Below are positions 16,797 through 25,038 of a DNA stretch of 44,541 bases, piece after piece. A program made the position numbers and the translations under genes. Origin of the DNA: Peptococcaceae bacterium UBA3933. GTDB taxonomy: Bacteria > Bacillota > Peptococcia > Peptococcales > BICA1-8. Numbering within the stretch: the stretch's first letter is position 1; each line of letters starts with the position of its first letter. Location: assembly GCA_002385805.1 (NCBI GenBank), contig DGEF01000049.1:1-44541 (forward strand), written 5' to 3'. The notes under the pieces were generated by a model, which saw only the letters and a list, made by a program, of their open reading frames with translations, had not been told where the DNA came from and ran no database searches.

Positions 16797-16819
16797 TTAA
16801 GGTTCAGGTTTAGGTTAAG
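16797..16819. repeat. degenerate TTNAGG hexamer tract
   Basis: Four consecutive near-hexamers read TTAAGG, TTCAGG, TTTAGG and TTAAGT. A similar tract in the opposite orientation occurs at 40437-40460. It lies in a gap upstream of mutS and has no coding explanation. Confidence 0.6.
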
Positions 16820-16860
16820 TAGTTTGCAAGCTAACTATTAAAATAATTATTTATAAACAA

Positions 16861-16896
16861 TTAATTTAAGGAGACTAGATAGTCTCCTTAAATTAA
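16861..16896 (-). terminator. perfect 17-bp palindrome between ricA and mutS
   Basis: TTAATTTAAGGAGACTA (16861-16877) and its exact complement (16880-16896) are separated by two bases. It lies 13 bp past the ricA stop and probably terminates or stabilises the miaB-ricA transcript. The trailing U-content is only moderate, so a terminator is likely but not certain. Confidence 0.6.
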
Positions 16897-16908
16897 GGGA
16901 AGTTAAAA

Positions 16909-17283
16909 TTAACAGCCGGTACACCCGGCGCAGCCGGAACTGGAACAAGTGTTTTGGTTTCCATTTAAGGCATTGCTGATGATCAGATTAACGGACTTTA
17001 AAATGTGTTCAAAAGCATCCTGAGCTTCCATATAGGCAACAATTTTAGCATTTTGGGACATTTTTTCTTCCGTTAATTCAATTTCTTTACGCATTTCTTC
17101 CGGCAATTGGTCAAACTGGAGGCCACTTTTCATTGCTTCCATTTGCAAATCCTGATACACTTCCACTAGTTTTCTGGCTTCCGGATCACACATCATGGCT
17201 GCTTCTGCATCGCGCATGGCTTTCAGTTCTTTCGATTCCGCAATTAAGTTTGCTAGTTCCTGGGCTTTCGCATAAATTTCCAT
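16909..17283 (-). CDS. ricA: YlbF/YmcA family protein (RicA-like) with Cys-rich tail
   Basis: A 124-residue helical protein of the Com_YlbF family, with the conserved LANLIAESKELKAMRDAEAAM start and helical core. The C-terminus, CSSSGCAGCTGC, has four cysteines in 12 residues. In B. subtilis RicA (YmcA) forms a complex with YlbF and YaaT that binds iron-sulfur clusters and steers RNase Y cleavage and sporulation. Its gene follows miaB (ymcB), as here (32-bp gap). RNase Y itself is encoded at 34101-35642. RicA versus RicF is decided by this context and not by motif. ATG at 17283 follows GGAGG. The tail is consistent with metal or Fe-S ligation. Confidence 0.8.
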   Translation of the reverse strand: MEIYAKAQELANLIAESKELKAMRDAEAAMMCDPEARKLVEVYQDLQMEAMKSGLQFDQLPEEMRKEIELTEEKMSQNAKIVAYMEAQDAFEHILKSVNLIISNALNGNQNTCSSSGCAGCTGC

Positions 17284-17314
17284 TATAACACCTCCAGTTA
17301 TTTTAATTCGTTAC

Positions 17315-18661
17315 TTATTTGATATTTCCTTTAATTTTTCCTTTTAAAATCCAAGTTTGCGGTTCCTCAATAACAACTTCTACAAATTTTCCGGTAAGAG
17401 AACTGTCTCCGGGGAAAATTACGGTTTTATTACCTTCTGTTTTTCCCGAAAGCATTTCCGCATTAGTTTTACTAGTACCTTCAACTAATACTTCTACAGT
17501 TTTATTAAGATATTTCTCATTGATTTCCTTGCCAATTTTATTTACCAAATCATTTAATCGTTGTATCCTTTCTTTCTTAACCTCTGAATCTATTTGTTCT
17601 TTAAACCTAGCAGCCGGAGTACCTGTCCGTGGAGAATAAATAAAGGTAAAAGCACCGTCAAATCTGACCTTTTCTACCAGGTCCAAAGTTTGTTGAAAAT
17701 CTTCTTCTGTTTCTCCCGGAAAACCAACAATAATATCGGTAGTTATTACAGCATCTGGGTGATATTTCCTAATTTGTTCTACTAACTGTAAATATTGTTC
17801 TCGGGTATAACCCCGATTCATTTTTTGTAAAATTTTATTGCTTCCTGCTTGTACCGGAAGATGAAAATGTTTACAAACTTTTTCACATTTAGCGATGGTT
17901 TGAATAAGCTTATCATTAAAATCCCGGGGGTGGGAAGTCATATATCTAATTCTTTTTAGACCTTCAATTTGGTTAACCTGTTCTAATAAATCAGCAAAAT
18001 CAATTTTAATGTTTTCCAAGTCTTTACCATAGGAATTTACATTTTGTCCTAACAACATGACTTCTACAACACCGTCAGCAACTAAGTTCTTTATTTCTTC
18101 CAGGATATGTTCCGGCAACCTACTTCTTTCTCTTCCCCTTACATAAGGGACGATACAATAAGTGCAAAAATTATTACAACCGTAAGTTATATTCACCAGT
18201 GCCTTAAAAGGAAATTCCCTTTGAGAAGGTAAATTTTCTAAAACTTGTCCTTCTGATTCCCAGATGGAAATTTGCGGTTCTCGAGAGGCTAAAATATTTT
18301 CAATTAAATCAGGTAATTGATGAATATTATGTGTCCCAAATAAAAGTTCCACATGGGGGGCGGATCTTCTGATTGTTTCAGCCATACCTTTTTGCTGTAC
18401 CATACAACCACAAACACCGATAATTAATTCCGGATTCCGGGATTTTAAATCTTTCAGTTCACCTAAATAACTTAAGACTTTATTCTCTGCTTTTTCCCGA
18501 ACACAACAAGTATTAAACAATATTAAATCAGCCTGTTCTAATTCTGAAGTCTGTTGATAACCCATTTTTTCTAACATTCCTGCCAGCACTTCTGAATCAC
18601 GTTCGTTCATTTGACAACCAAAAGTCTGGATAAAATAACTTTTCCTTTTCTTATTATCCAT
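17315..18661 (-). CDS. miaB: tRNA-2-methylthio-N6-dimethylallyladenosine synthase
   Basis: A 448-residue radical-SAM methylthiotransferase that converts i6A37 to ms2i6A37, acting after MiaA. The N-terminal UPF0004 domain has three cluster cysteines (Cys16 in QTFGCQMNERDSE, the CC pair at 52-53, and GVCGC near 84-86). The radical SAM motif is GCNNFCTYC (Cys162, 166, 169), and a C-terminal TRAM domain ends the protein. YMTSHPRD and STDIIVGFPGETEEDF-like segments are present. The N-terminal QTFGCQMNERDSE block separates MiaB from RimO and MtaB. ATG at 18661 follows GGAGGAAG. It is the first gene of miaB-ricA. Confidence 0.95.
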   Translation of the reverse strand: MDNKKRKSYFIQTFGCQMNERDSEVLAGMLEKMGYQQTSELEQADLILFNTCCVREKAENKVLSYLGELKDLKSRNPELIIGVCGCMVQQKGMAETIRRSAPHVELLFGTHNIHQLPDLIENILASREPQISIWESEGQVLENLPSQREFPFKALVNITYGCNNFCTYCIVPYVRGRERSRLPEHILEEIKNLVADGVVEVMLLGQNVNSYGKDLENIKIDFADLLEQVNQIEGLKRIRYMTSHPRDFNDKLIQTIAKCEKVCKHFHLPVQAGSNKILQKMNRGYTREQYLQLVEQIRKYHPDAVITTDIIVGFPGETEEDFQQTLDLVEKVRFDGAFTFIYSPRTGTPAARFKEQIDSEVKKERIQRLNDLVNKIGKEINEKYLNKTVEVLVEGTSKTNAEMLSGKTEGNKTVIFPGDSSLTGKFVEVVIEEPQTWILKGKIKGNIK

Positions 18662-18753
18662 AAACTACTTCCTCCATCCAGTTTATATAAATTATTTTAA
18701 CTTATTGCAAAAAAAAGAGCAAAATTCTAATGTCTAAAATTGACTTCTTATGG

Positions 18754-18782
18754 AAATAGCAGGCTAAATGCGCCTGCTATTT
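18754..18782 (-). terminator. hairpin just after the decarboxylase gene
   Basis: AAATAGCAGGC (18754-18764) pairs with GCCTGCTATTT (18772-18782), starting directly at the stop codon at 18783. The U-run after the stem is short on the minus strand and longer on the plus strand, so it may work in both directions. Confidence 0.7.
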
Positions 18783-20294
18783 TTACCCTACATTTTCATT
18801 TTGAATAGAATCTGCTTGATTTTGTAATAAAACTAAACGTTGGTTAAGAACTTTAATGTTTTTAACCTGAGGGTCTTGGGTACCCTGAAGTTGAGCTTCT
18901 TCACTATGGAGAAGTTGAATATATTCAATAATTTCTTTAGTAATTCTTTCCCCAGGACAGATAATGGGAATGCCGGGGGGATAAGCCATAATAGCTTCTG
19001 CACTAATTTCTCCCTCTGCTTCCTCCAGGGGAATTATGCGGGTTTCACCATAAAAAGCGTCCCTAGGTAAAACCTGTTGTTCGGATATTTTAGGTAAATC
19101 GACAAAATAACGAACAACTTTATTTACCTGTCTTCCAGAAACTATTTCTTTTAAGGCTTTAACAAAAGTATTAATGGTTGACTCATCATCACCAATGGTA
19201 ACTAAAGCAATAATATTATATAAATCAGAAAGCTCCAATTGAATATGATATTTTTTCCTTAGAATTCTTTCTATTTCATAACCGGAAAAGCCAAGATCTC
19301 TAGCATTAATCACCAGTTTTGTAGGATCAAAAGCATATCTACTATGACCGTCTAAAATACTGTTATCCAGTATATATAACCCTTCTATTTTCCTTAATTC
19401 TTCACGAGCCTTTTCAGCCAGTTTAATTGCTTTATCAATACGTTCACGACCGTAAAGAGCAATTTCTCTTCTGGCTATATCTAAGGACGCAAGTAATATA
19501 TAGGAAGGACTGGTTGTCTGGGTTAAGTTTAATACTGATTTAATATATTCGGGATCAATTAAATTACCTTGATGCAACAACATAGAACTTTGAGTTAAAG
19601 AACCGATTAATTTATGAGTACTAGATGCAGATAAATCAGCTCCCGCTTCCATTGCTGAGAGGGGCAAATCTTCGTGAAAACTAAGATGTGCACCGTGAGC
19701 TTCATCAACTATAACCGGTACATTATAGCTATGAGCAACATTAACAATTTCTTTTAAATTTGGAGCAATCCCATAATAAATAGGGTTAATTACAAAAACT
19801 GCTTTTGCATCCGGATGAAGCTCTAGGGCTTTTTGTACTTTTTCCGGTGTAATTGCCAGAGCGATGCCTAAGAAGGGATCTATTTCCGGTTCAATATAAA
19901 CGGGGTGAGCACCACTTAAGATAATTCCGCCAATGGCCGATTTATGAGCGTTTCTGGGAATGATAATCTTATCACCAGGATTACAAACACTCATAATCAT
20001 TGCTTGAATTCCACAAGTTGTTCCATTAACTAGGAAAAAGGCATTTTCCGCTCCAAAGGCAGCTGCAGCTAAACTTTCAGCTTCTTTAATTACCCCCTTA
20101 GGGTTGCAAATATTATCTAAATCCTCTAAACAGGTTAAATCCATAGCTAAAGTAGTTTTTCCCAAAATAGAAGCTAAAAATTCATTCCCTCTTCCTTGTT
20201 TATGTCCAGGAACGTGAAAGGGAATAGTTTCTTCATGGATATAGTTCATTAACGCATCAAATAACGGCGTTTTTCTTTGTAGAGAACGCTGCAT
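18783..20294 (-). CDS. speA: Orn/Lys/Arg decarboxylase-family protein (arginine decarboxylase-like)
   Basis: A 503-residue PLP enzyme of the group III decarboxylase fold seen in Gram-positive SpeA, Cad and YaaO. It has the N-terminal FHVPGHKQGRG, the cofactor-contact DEAHGAHL and the PLP lysine in SSTHKLIGSLTQSSML (about Lys228). These enzymes make agmatine or cadaverine, feeding polyamine synthesis; the amino acid cannot be read by eye. No wing domain precedes the catalytic part, consistent with the short Firmicute form. I start at ATG 20294, with GGAGGTG 8 nt upstream; the GTG at 20303 is within that site. It is divergent from the mreB-like gene and ends in a hairpin. Confidence 0.85.
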   Translation of the reverse strand: MQRSLQRKTPLFDALMNYIHEETIPFHVPGHKQGRGNEFLASILGKTTLAMDLTCLEDLDNICNPKGVIKEAESLAAAAFGAENAFFLVNGTTCGIQAMIMSVCNPGDKIIIPRNAHKSAIGGIILSGAHPVYIEPEIDPFLGIALAITPEKVQKALELHPDAKAVFVINPIYYGIAPNLKEIVNVAHSYNVPVIVDEAHGAHLSFHEDLPLSAMEAGADLSASSTHKLIGSLTQSSMLLHQGNLIDPEYIKSVLNLTQTTSPSYILLASLDIARREIALYGRERIDKAIKLAEKAREELRKIEGLYILDNSILDGHSRYAFDPTKLVINARDLGFSGYEIERILRKKYHIQLELSDLYNIIALVTIGDDESTINTFVKALKEIVSGRQVNKVVRYFVDLPKISEQQVLPRDAFYGETRIIPLEEAEGEISAEAIMAYPPGIPIICPGERITKEIIEYIQLLHSEEAQLQGTQDPQVKNIKVLNQRLVLLQNQADSIQNENVG

Positions 20295-20460
20295 TTTTGC
20301 CACCTCCTTTTATGCAATGATAATATTACACCATAATTTTATTATTTTTTCAATAGAAATTTTAAATTTTAAAGGAGATTTTCTAGTAAAGAATTCAGGA
20401 ATGTATAGAGAAAAATCAACAACACATACTATTTTCAGACTCTTTTGTGAGGTGCTAAAA

Positions 20461-21525
20461 GTGGAAAAAAATATAAATGGAAAACCTAGATTCTCTTTTA
20501 GGATCAATTTATACAAAGATATAGGAATTGATTTAGGTACTGCCAATACTTTAGTTTTTTTGAAAGGGAAAGGAATAATCATAAAGGAACCGTCAGTAGT
20601 AGCAATTCATGCCCGAACGAATGAGTTATTAGCCGTAGGTGATGAAGCCAAAGCTATGCTGGGGAAAACCCCCAGTAATATCATTGCCATTCGCCCTTTA
20701 AAAGACGGAGTAATTGCGGATTTTAATATTACACAGGTAATGCTAAAGTATTTTATTTCTAAAGCCTTAAAAGGTAGGGGAATAGTAAAACCACGGGTAT
20801 TAATTGGCGTGCCATTAGGGATTACTCAGTTAGAAGGCAGAGCGGTTTTAGAGGCTGCCCTACAAGCAGGTGCTAAAGAGGCTTATATAATTGAAGAACC
20901 GATAGCCGCAGCTATCGGTGCCGGAATTAATGTTTATGAAGCTTTAGGAAATTTAATAGTTGATATTGGAGGCGGAACTACAGAAGTAGCGGCCATTTCT
21001 TTAGGGGGCATTGTTGTCGGAAGATCCCTCCGTGTGGGTGGTGATGAAATGAATCAGGCCATTATTCGTTATATGAAAAAGGTATACCACATGGATGTTG
21101 GTGAACGGACGGCAGAGAAAACTAAGATTCAGGTAGGCTATGTTTTAGAACCTGAAAATTCAAAAACCATACAACTAAAAGGAAGAAATGTAGCTACCGG
21201 TTTGCCTACCAGTATTGAAGTAACTGTCCAAGAGATTTCTGAAGTATTAAAAGAACCGGTAAATAAAATTATTGAAACTGTTCGGTATACATTAGAAAAA
21301 ACCCCGCCGGAAATAGCTGCAGATATTATGCAGACTGGAATAACTTTAACCGGTGGTGGCTCATTATTAAAAAACATTGATAAAATAATAGCAGAAGCTA
21401 CCAACTTGCCTGTTGTAATAGCTCCTGATCCTTTAAGTTGCGTAGCCATAGGTACGGGAAAGGCTTTAGAGAAAATTAAGCATTTCCGCAATGGAAAATA
21501 TGCAAATTTATTAGTTTACAATTAG
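20461..21525 (+). CDS. mbl: MreB/Mbl-family rod-shape actin
   Basis: A 354-residue bacterial actin and the only plus-strand gene here. It polymerises on the membrane and directs lateral wall synthesis. The motifs are DIGIDLGTANTLVF (phosphate 1), EEPIAAAIGAG, NLIVDIGGGTTEVAAI (phosphate 2) and the adenosine motif TLTGGGSLLKN. I start at GTG 20461, after GAGGTGCTAAAA. Upstream in-frame ATGs, such as 20401, have no ribosome binding site and would add an unrelated basic stretch. It lacks mreC and mreD neighbours, so it is a stand-alone paralogue like mbl or mreBH; the symbol is tentative. The stop overlaps the convergent deacetylase stop by 4 bp. Confidence 0.87.
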   Translation: MEKNINGKPRFSFRINLYKDIGIDLGTANTLVFLKGKGIIIKEPSVVAIHARTNELLAVGDEAKAMLGKTPSNIIAIRPLKDGVIADFNITQVMLKYFISKALKGRGIVKPRVLIGVPLGITQLEGRAVLEAALQAGAKEAYIIEEPIAAAIGAGINVYEALGNLIVDIGGGTTEVAAISLGGIVVGRSLRVGGDEMNQAIIRYMKKVYHMDVGERTAEKTKIQVGYVLEPENSKTIQLKGRNVATGLPTSIEVTVQEISEVLKEPVNKIIETVRYTLEKTPPEIAADIMQTGITLTGGGSLLKNIDKIIAEATNLPVVIAPDPLSCVAIGTGKALEKIKHFRNGKYANLLVYN

Positions 21526-22322
21526 TTACTTTTTAATTTTTGAGCACCTTGATGGTCAACATAATAATTTTCTTTATAAATTAGTTCTGAGATAGGTAAA
21601 ATCGTATATCCTTCTTTCAAAGCATAAAGTATTATCTCTTCCAGTGCTTCTGCAGTATAACGGCCGTTATTATGAAATAAAACTATAGCTCCCGGATGTA
21701 GGCCTTGAGTCACCCGTTGAACAATTTTATCTTTATCCATGTTATCCTTCCAGTCTAAAGAATCCACACTCCACTGGATAGGGATATAGCCTAAACTTTC
21801 AATTACACTTATTACTTTATTGTTGTACTCACCAAAGGGAGGCCTAAATAATATAGGTTTAAACTTAGTGATTTCCTCTATTAGTTGTGCGTTTCCTTGC
21901 AATTCGGCAACGATTTGTTGCTCAGATAATTGGTTAAAATGGGGATGACTTACGCTGTGCATACCTATTTCATGGCCGGCAAAACGGATTTGTTTGGCTA
22001 CATCCGGGTATTCTTTCAGCCAAATATTGGTAAGGAAAAAGGTTGTTTTTAAATCGTATTTATCTAGAATTTCTAATAACTTGGGAGTATATTCGGCACC
22101 CCAAGTTGCATCAAAACTGAAAGCAATTTTTTTTTCCTCAGTATTTACATAATATATTGGCTTTAATTTTTCTCCTGCGACCAAAACACTAATTGCCTCC
22201 TGGGCTTGGTTATAAAGAGGTTCTCTAAATACACCTAAAGTACAGATTAGAATAATTGCTATCAAGGTAAATATAGCCAGTCGTTTTCGTGAAAGATAAA
22301 TTATTGTAGAAATATTTATCAC
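21522..22322 (-). CDS. PdaB-like polysaccharide deacetylase
   Basis: A 266-residue NodB-fold deacetylase anchored by one N-terminal membrane helix (about 14-29). Motif 1 is FSFDATWG; the second Asp of TFDDG is replaced, as in PdaB-type sporulation deacetylases with FDxxWG. The zinc histidines are in HSVSHPH, and RPPFGEYN, WSVDSLDW and LHPGAIVLFHNN complete the active site. It probably deacetylates peptidoglycan during sporulation. The start is unusual: the only early candidate, GTG at 22322, is embedded in GAGGTG, while an ATT codon at the usual 8-nt spacing lies four codons in. It converges on the mreB-like gene with a 4-bp overlap. Confidence 0.85.
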   Translation of the reverse strand: MINISTIIYLSRKRLAIFTLIAIILICTLGVFREPLYNQAQEAISVLVAGEKLKPIYYVNTEEKKIAFSFDATWGAEYTPKLLEILDKYDLKTTFFLTNIWLKEYPDVAKQIRFAGHEIGMHSVSHPHFNQLSEQQIVAELQGNAQLIEEITKFKPILFRPPFGEYNNKVISVIESLGYIPIQWSVDSLDWKDNMDKDKIVQRVTQGLHPGAIVLFHNNGRYTAEALEEIILYALKEGYTILPISELIYKENYYVDHQGAQKLKSN

Positions 22323-22361
22323 CTCATTTCATTATTTTTTATAATATCTATTCTAGAAAAT

Positions 22362-22391
22362 AAAAAAAAAGAAGGCCAAATTGCCTTCTTT
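22362..22391 (-). terminator. guaB terminator
   Basis: AAAGAAGGC (22368-22376) and GCCTTCTTT (22383-22391) form a 9-bp stem, followed on the minus strand by more U's. The stem begins right at the guaB stop codon. Confidence 0.88.
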
Positions 22392-23840
22392 TTAAACATG
22401 GTAGTTAGGAGCTTCATTAGTAATAAAAATATTATGGGGATGACTTTCTTTTAAACCGGCACTGGTTTGTTGAATAAACTTAGCTTCTTTCATAGCTGCT
22501 ATATTTGGTGCACCGCAATAACCCATAGCTGCACGTAAACCACCGACTAGTTGAAAAACGGTTTCCGATAATGGACCCTTATATGGAACACGCCCTTCCA
22601 CACCTTCTGGTACAAGTTTTGGCATATTTTCCTGGAAATAACGATCACTACTTCCTTCTTTCATGGCAGCTAGAGAACCCATACCACGATATACTTTATA
22701 ACTCCTACCTTGATAAATTTCCGTTTCTCCAGGACTTTCTTCAGTTCCTGCCAGTAAACCGCCCAACATTACAACATCAGCGCCGGCAGCTATTGCTTTA
22801 GCAATATCGCCGGAATATTTAATTCCACCGTCAGCGATAACAGGTATATTATATTTTTTTGCTTCTTGAGCACAGTCATAAATTGCTGTTAGTTGAGGTA
22901 CCCCTACTCCGGCCACAACCCTTGTTGTACAAATGGAACCTGGTCCGATTCCAACTTTGATGGCATCAGCGCCTGCTTCAATCAGTTCTCTTGTTCCTTC
23001 AGCGGTAGCTACATTTCCCGCAATTAACTGAATGTCAGGATACTCTCTTTTAATACGTTTAACGGTATCTATTACTCCTTGAGAATGACCATGGGCGGTA
23101 TCTATGACAATAACATCAGCTTTTGCCTCATATAAAGCCGCTACTCTTGTCATGGTATCTTTGCTTACCCCAACGGCGGCTCCTACTAAAAGTCTCCCCT
23201 TATCGTCTTTAGCAGAATTAGGATACTGAGTGGCTTTTTCAATATCTTTAATAGTAATTAGTCCTTTTAATTGAAAATTATCGTCAACTAAGGGCAGTTT
23301 TTCCACTTTATGTTTCTGTAATATTCTTTTTGCTTCTTCTAAAGTAGTGCCTATTGGTGCGGTAACTAATCCTTCTTTAGTCATGGCATCCTTAATTTTT
23401 TTATGGAAATTGGTCTCAAATCGTAAATCCCTGTTGGTGATTATCCCTACTAACTTTCCATTTACGGTAATCGGGACACCGGAAATATGGTATTTAGCCA
23501 TTATCTCTAAAGCATCGGTAACAGTATGTTCCGGGCTTAAAGAAATTGGGTCGTGAATTACACCATGTTCAGAACGTTTTACTTTATCCACTTCGCTGGC
23601 TTGCTCTTGGATAGACATATTTTTATGAATAATTCCTATGCCACCTTCTCTGGCCATAGCCCTGGCCATTCGAGAAGTGGTAACCGTATCCATGCCGGCA
23701 CTCATTAGAGGAATGTTTAATTTAATCTTCTTTGTCAAACGAGTGGAAATATCTACATCACGAGGAAGTACATTAGATTTTGCAGGTATAAGTAATACAT
23801 CATCAAAAGTAAGCCCTATTTTAGAGAATTTGTCAGTCAT
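22392..23840 (-). CDS. guaB: IMP dehydrogenase
   Basis: A 482-residue IMP dehydrogenase, the rate-limiting step from IMP to XMP in guanine nucleotide synthesis. LTFDDVLLIPAKS opens the barrel. Two CBS domains (about 95-205) interrupt it. DTAHGHSQGVIDTVKRIK and the catalytic loop GIGPGSICTTRVVAGVGVPQ (Cys near 305) follow. The flap has GMGSLAAM. I start at ATG 23840, preceded by GGGAGGATAAAAAG; the frame continues about 20 codons upstream with no ribosome binding site. It is followed by its own terminator. I see no purine or guanine riboswitch in the 97-bp gap upstream. Confidence 0.97.
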   Translation of the reverse strand: MTDKFSKIGLTFDDVLLIPAKSNVLPRDVDISTRLTKKIKLNIPLMSAGMDTVTTSRMARAMAREGGIGIIHKNMSIQEQASEVDKVKRSEHGVIHDPISLSPEHTVTDALEIMAKYHISGVPITVNGKLVGIITNRDLRFETNFHKKIKDAMTKEGLVTAPIGTTLEEAKRILQKHKVEKLPLVDDNFQLKGLITIKDIEKATQYPNSAKDDKGRLLVGAAVGVSKDTMTRVAALYEAKADVIVIDTAHGHSQGVIDTVKRIKREYPDIQLIAGNVATAEGTRELIEAGADAIKVGIGPGSICTTRVVAGVGVPQLTAIYDCAQEAKKYNIPVIADGGIKYSGDIAKAIAAGADVVMLGGLLAGTEESPGETEIYQGRSYKVYRGMGSLAAMKEGSSDRYFQENMPKLVPEGVEGRVPYKGPLSETVFQLVGGLRAAMGYCGAPNIAAMKEAKFIQQTSAGLKESHPHNIFITNEAPNYHV

Positions 23841-23937
23841 CTTTTTATCCTCCCTGGTAAATTTAAAAATAATTATACCATAGTAGTTAACATAGTGCAC
23901 CAATACTTTTAAAAAAATACCTTAATTTACCAATAAC

Positions 23938-24228
23938 CTATTCTTTTTCCCAACCATACTCTTCTAAAATGTCCCTAGGTATAGTATTGATGAACCAGTT
24001 AAAAAGAATCATAAAAAATGTAAAATCGTCAATATGACCTATTAAAGGAACGTCAGGTATAATATCCACAGGGAAAAATAGATAGAAAAGAGATAAACCT
24101 AAAAAAAACAATTTATTCTTAAAAGGTAGTCGGTTATCTTTAAGCAAACGCCACCCTAAAGGTAAGCTTTTAGGTAAATTTAATAAAAACTTTATCCTAC
24201 GCCAAAATAAGCTTTTCTTTTCATTCAT
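23938..24228 (-). CDS. DUF1232 (YkvA-like) membrane protein
   Basis: A 96-residue protein of the DUF1232 family. After a basic N-terminal half there is a hydrophobic segment with the family signature FPVDIIPDVPLIGHIDDF. A second hydrophobic stretch, FFMILFNWFIN, follows. The biochemical function of the family is unknown. ATG follows AAAAGGAAG. It lies 20 bp after cobC and 97 bp before guaB, so it could be the tail of the cobalamin operon by readthrough. There is no terminator between cobC and this gene that I can see. Confidence 0.85.
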   Translation of the reverse strand: MNEKKSLFWRRIKFLLNLPKSLPLGWRLLKDNRLPFKNKLFFLGLSLFYLFFPVDIIPDVPLIGHIDDFTFFMILFNWFINTIPRDILEEYGWEKE

Positions 24229-24248
24229 TAAATATCTTCCTTTTGGTA

Positions 24249-24860
24249 TTAGGATATTTGTAAATGATAAGTATCGTTAAGTAAGGATATAATGCCCTTT
24301 TGGTCGTAAAACTCTACAATGCTGATTCCTGTGTTCCCTTGCTTTATAGACCATAAATTTTTTAGATCCACCCCTAATATCCTGCAGATTATGGCGGATA
24401 TAGTTCCCCCATGGGCTACAATGATTACAGTTTCTTGGGGATGTTTTGCAATAACTTCCCATAGACCTTTCCAGGCTCTGGCAAGCATTTCTTCAAAAGT
24501 TTCACCTTCTGGAATGACTAAACTCTGTGGGTCCGTGTGCCAGATTTTAACTAACTCCGGAAATTTTTCTTCTATTTGCGAATAATTCTTACCTTCCCAT
24601 TTTCCAAAATTAATTTCTCTAAATTCAGGTTTTGTGATAATGGGCAGATTATGTTCTAAAGCTATAATTTCAGCTGTCTGTTTAGCTCTTTTTAGGTCAC
24701 TGCAGTAAATGGCATCAACTTTTTCCTGTTTTAACCTTTTAGCAACTTTGTAAGCTTGTTCAATTCCTGTTTTGCTCAGGGGCACATCTGTATGTCCTTG
24801 ATATTTTCCTAATTCATTCCATAAAGTTTGCCCATGTCGCACAAAAATTATTTTAGTCAT
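24249..24860 (-). CDS. cobC: alpha-ribazole phosphatase-like histidine phosphatase
   Basis: A 203-residue phosphoglycerate mutase-like phosphatase with the active-site RHGQTLWNELGKYQGHTD (His8). The second motif is FREINFGKWEGKNYSQIEE, and the second histidine is in VIIVAHGGTISAI. In the nucleotide-loop pathway CobC removes the 5' phosphate from alpha-ribazole-P or cobalamin-P. The assignment to CobC over a generic phosphatase rests on adjacency to cobD, pduX, cobS and cbiB. It is separated from cobD by 178 bp containing a strong bulged hairpin (24957-24993), so it may have separate expression. Confidence 0.82.
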   Translation of the reverse strand: MTKIIFVRHGQTLWNELGKYQGHTDVPLSKTGIEQAYKVAKRLKQEKVDAIYCSDLKRAKQTAEIIALEHNLPIITKPEFREINFGKWEGKNYSQIEEKFPELVKIWHTDPQSLVIPEGETFEEMLARAWKGLWEVIAKHPQETVIIVAHGGTISAIICRILGVDLKNLWSIKQGNTGISIVEFYDQKGIISLLNDTYHLQIS

Positions 24861-24956
24861 TTAAAAACACATCCTTTAGTGGATAGTGGCTGATTAACAG
24901 TATACCATATATTGTAGAGGGATTACTAGAAACCTATAACTTATATATAAAATGAA

Positions 24957-24993
24957 ATTAGCAGACTAGCCGGATGTCGGCTAGAGTGCTAAT
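24957..24993. repeat. long hairpin with symmetric internal loop between cobD and cobC
   Basis: ATTAGCA-GA-CTAGCCG-GATGT-CGGCTAG-AG-TGCTAAT: two 7-bp stems are separated by a GA/AG internal loop on the plus strand (CT/TC on the minus). Only a mixed T-rich stretch follows on the minus strand. It may terminate or process the cobalamin operon transcript before cobC. Confidence 0.6.
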
Positions 24994-25038
24994 TTGGTCA
25001 GGGATGGATTATTAAATTATTTGTGGTGGTGTAATTAA

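Noticed and set aside
20317..20460. Longer start for the mreB-like gene (ATG at 20317 or 20401)
   Set aside because: Neither has a correctly spaced ribosome binding site, and the extra residues do not look like MreB. GTG at 20461 fits length and GAGGTG.
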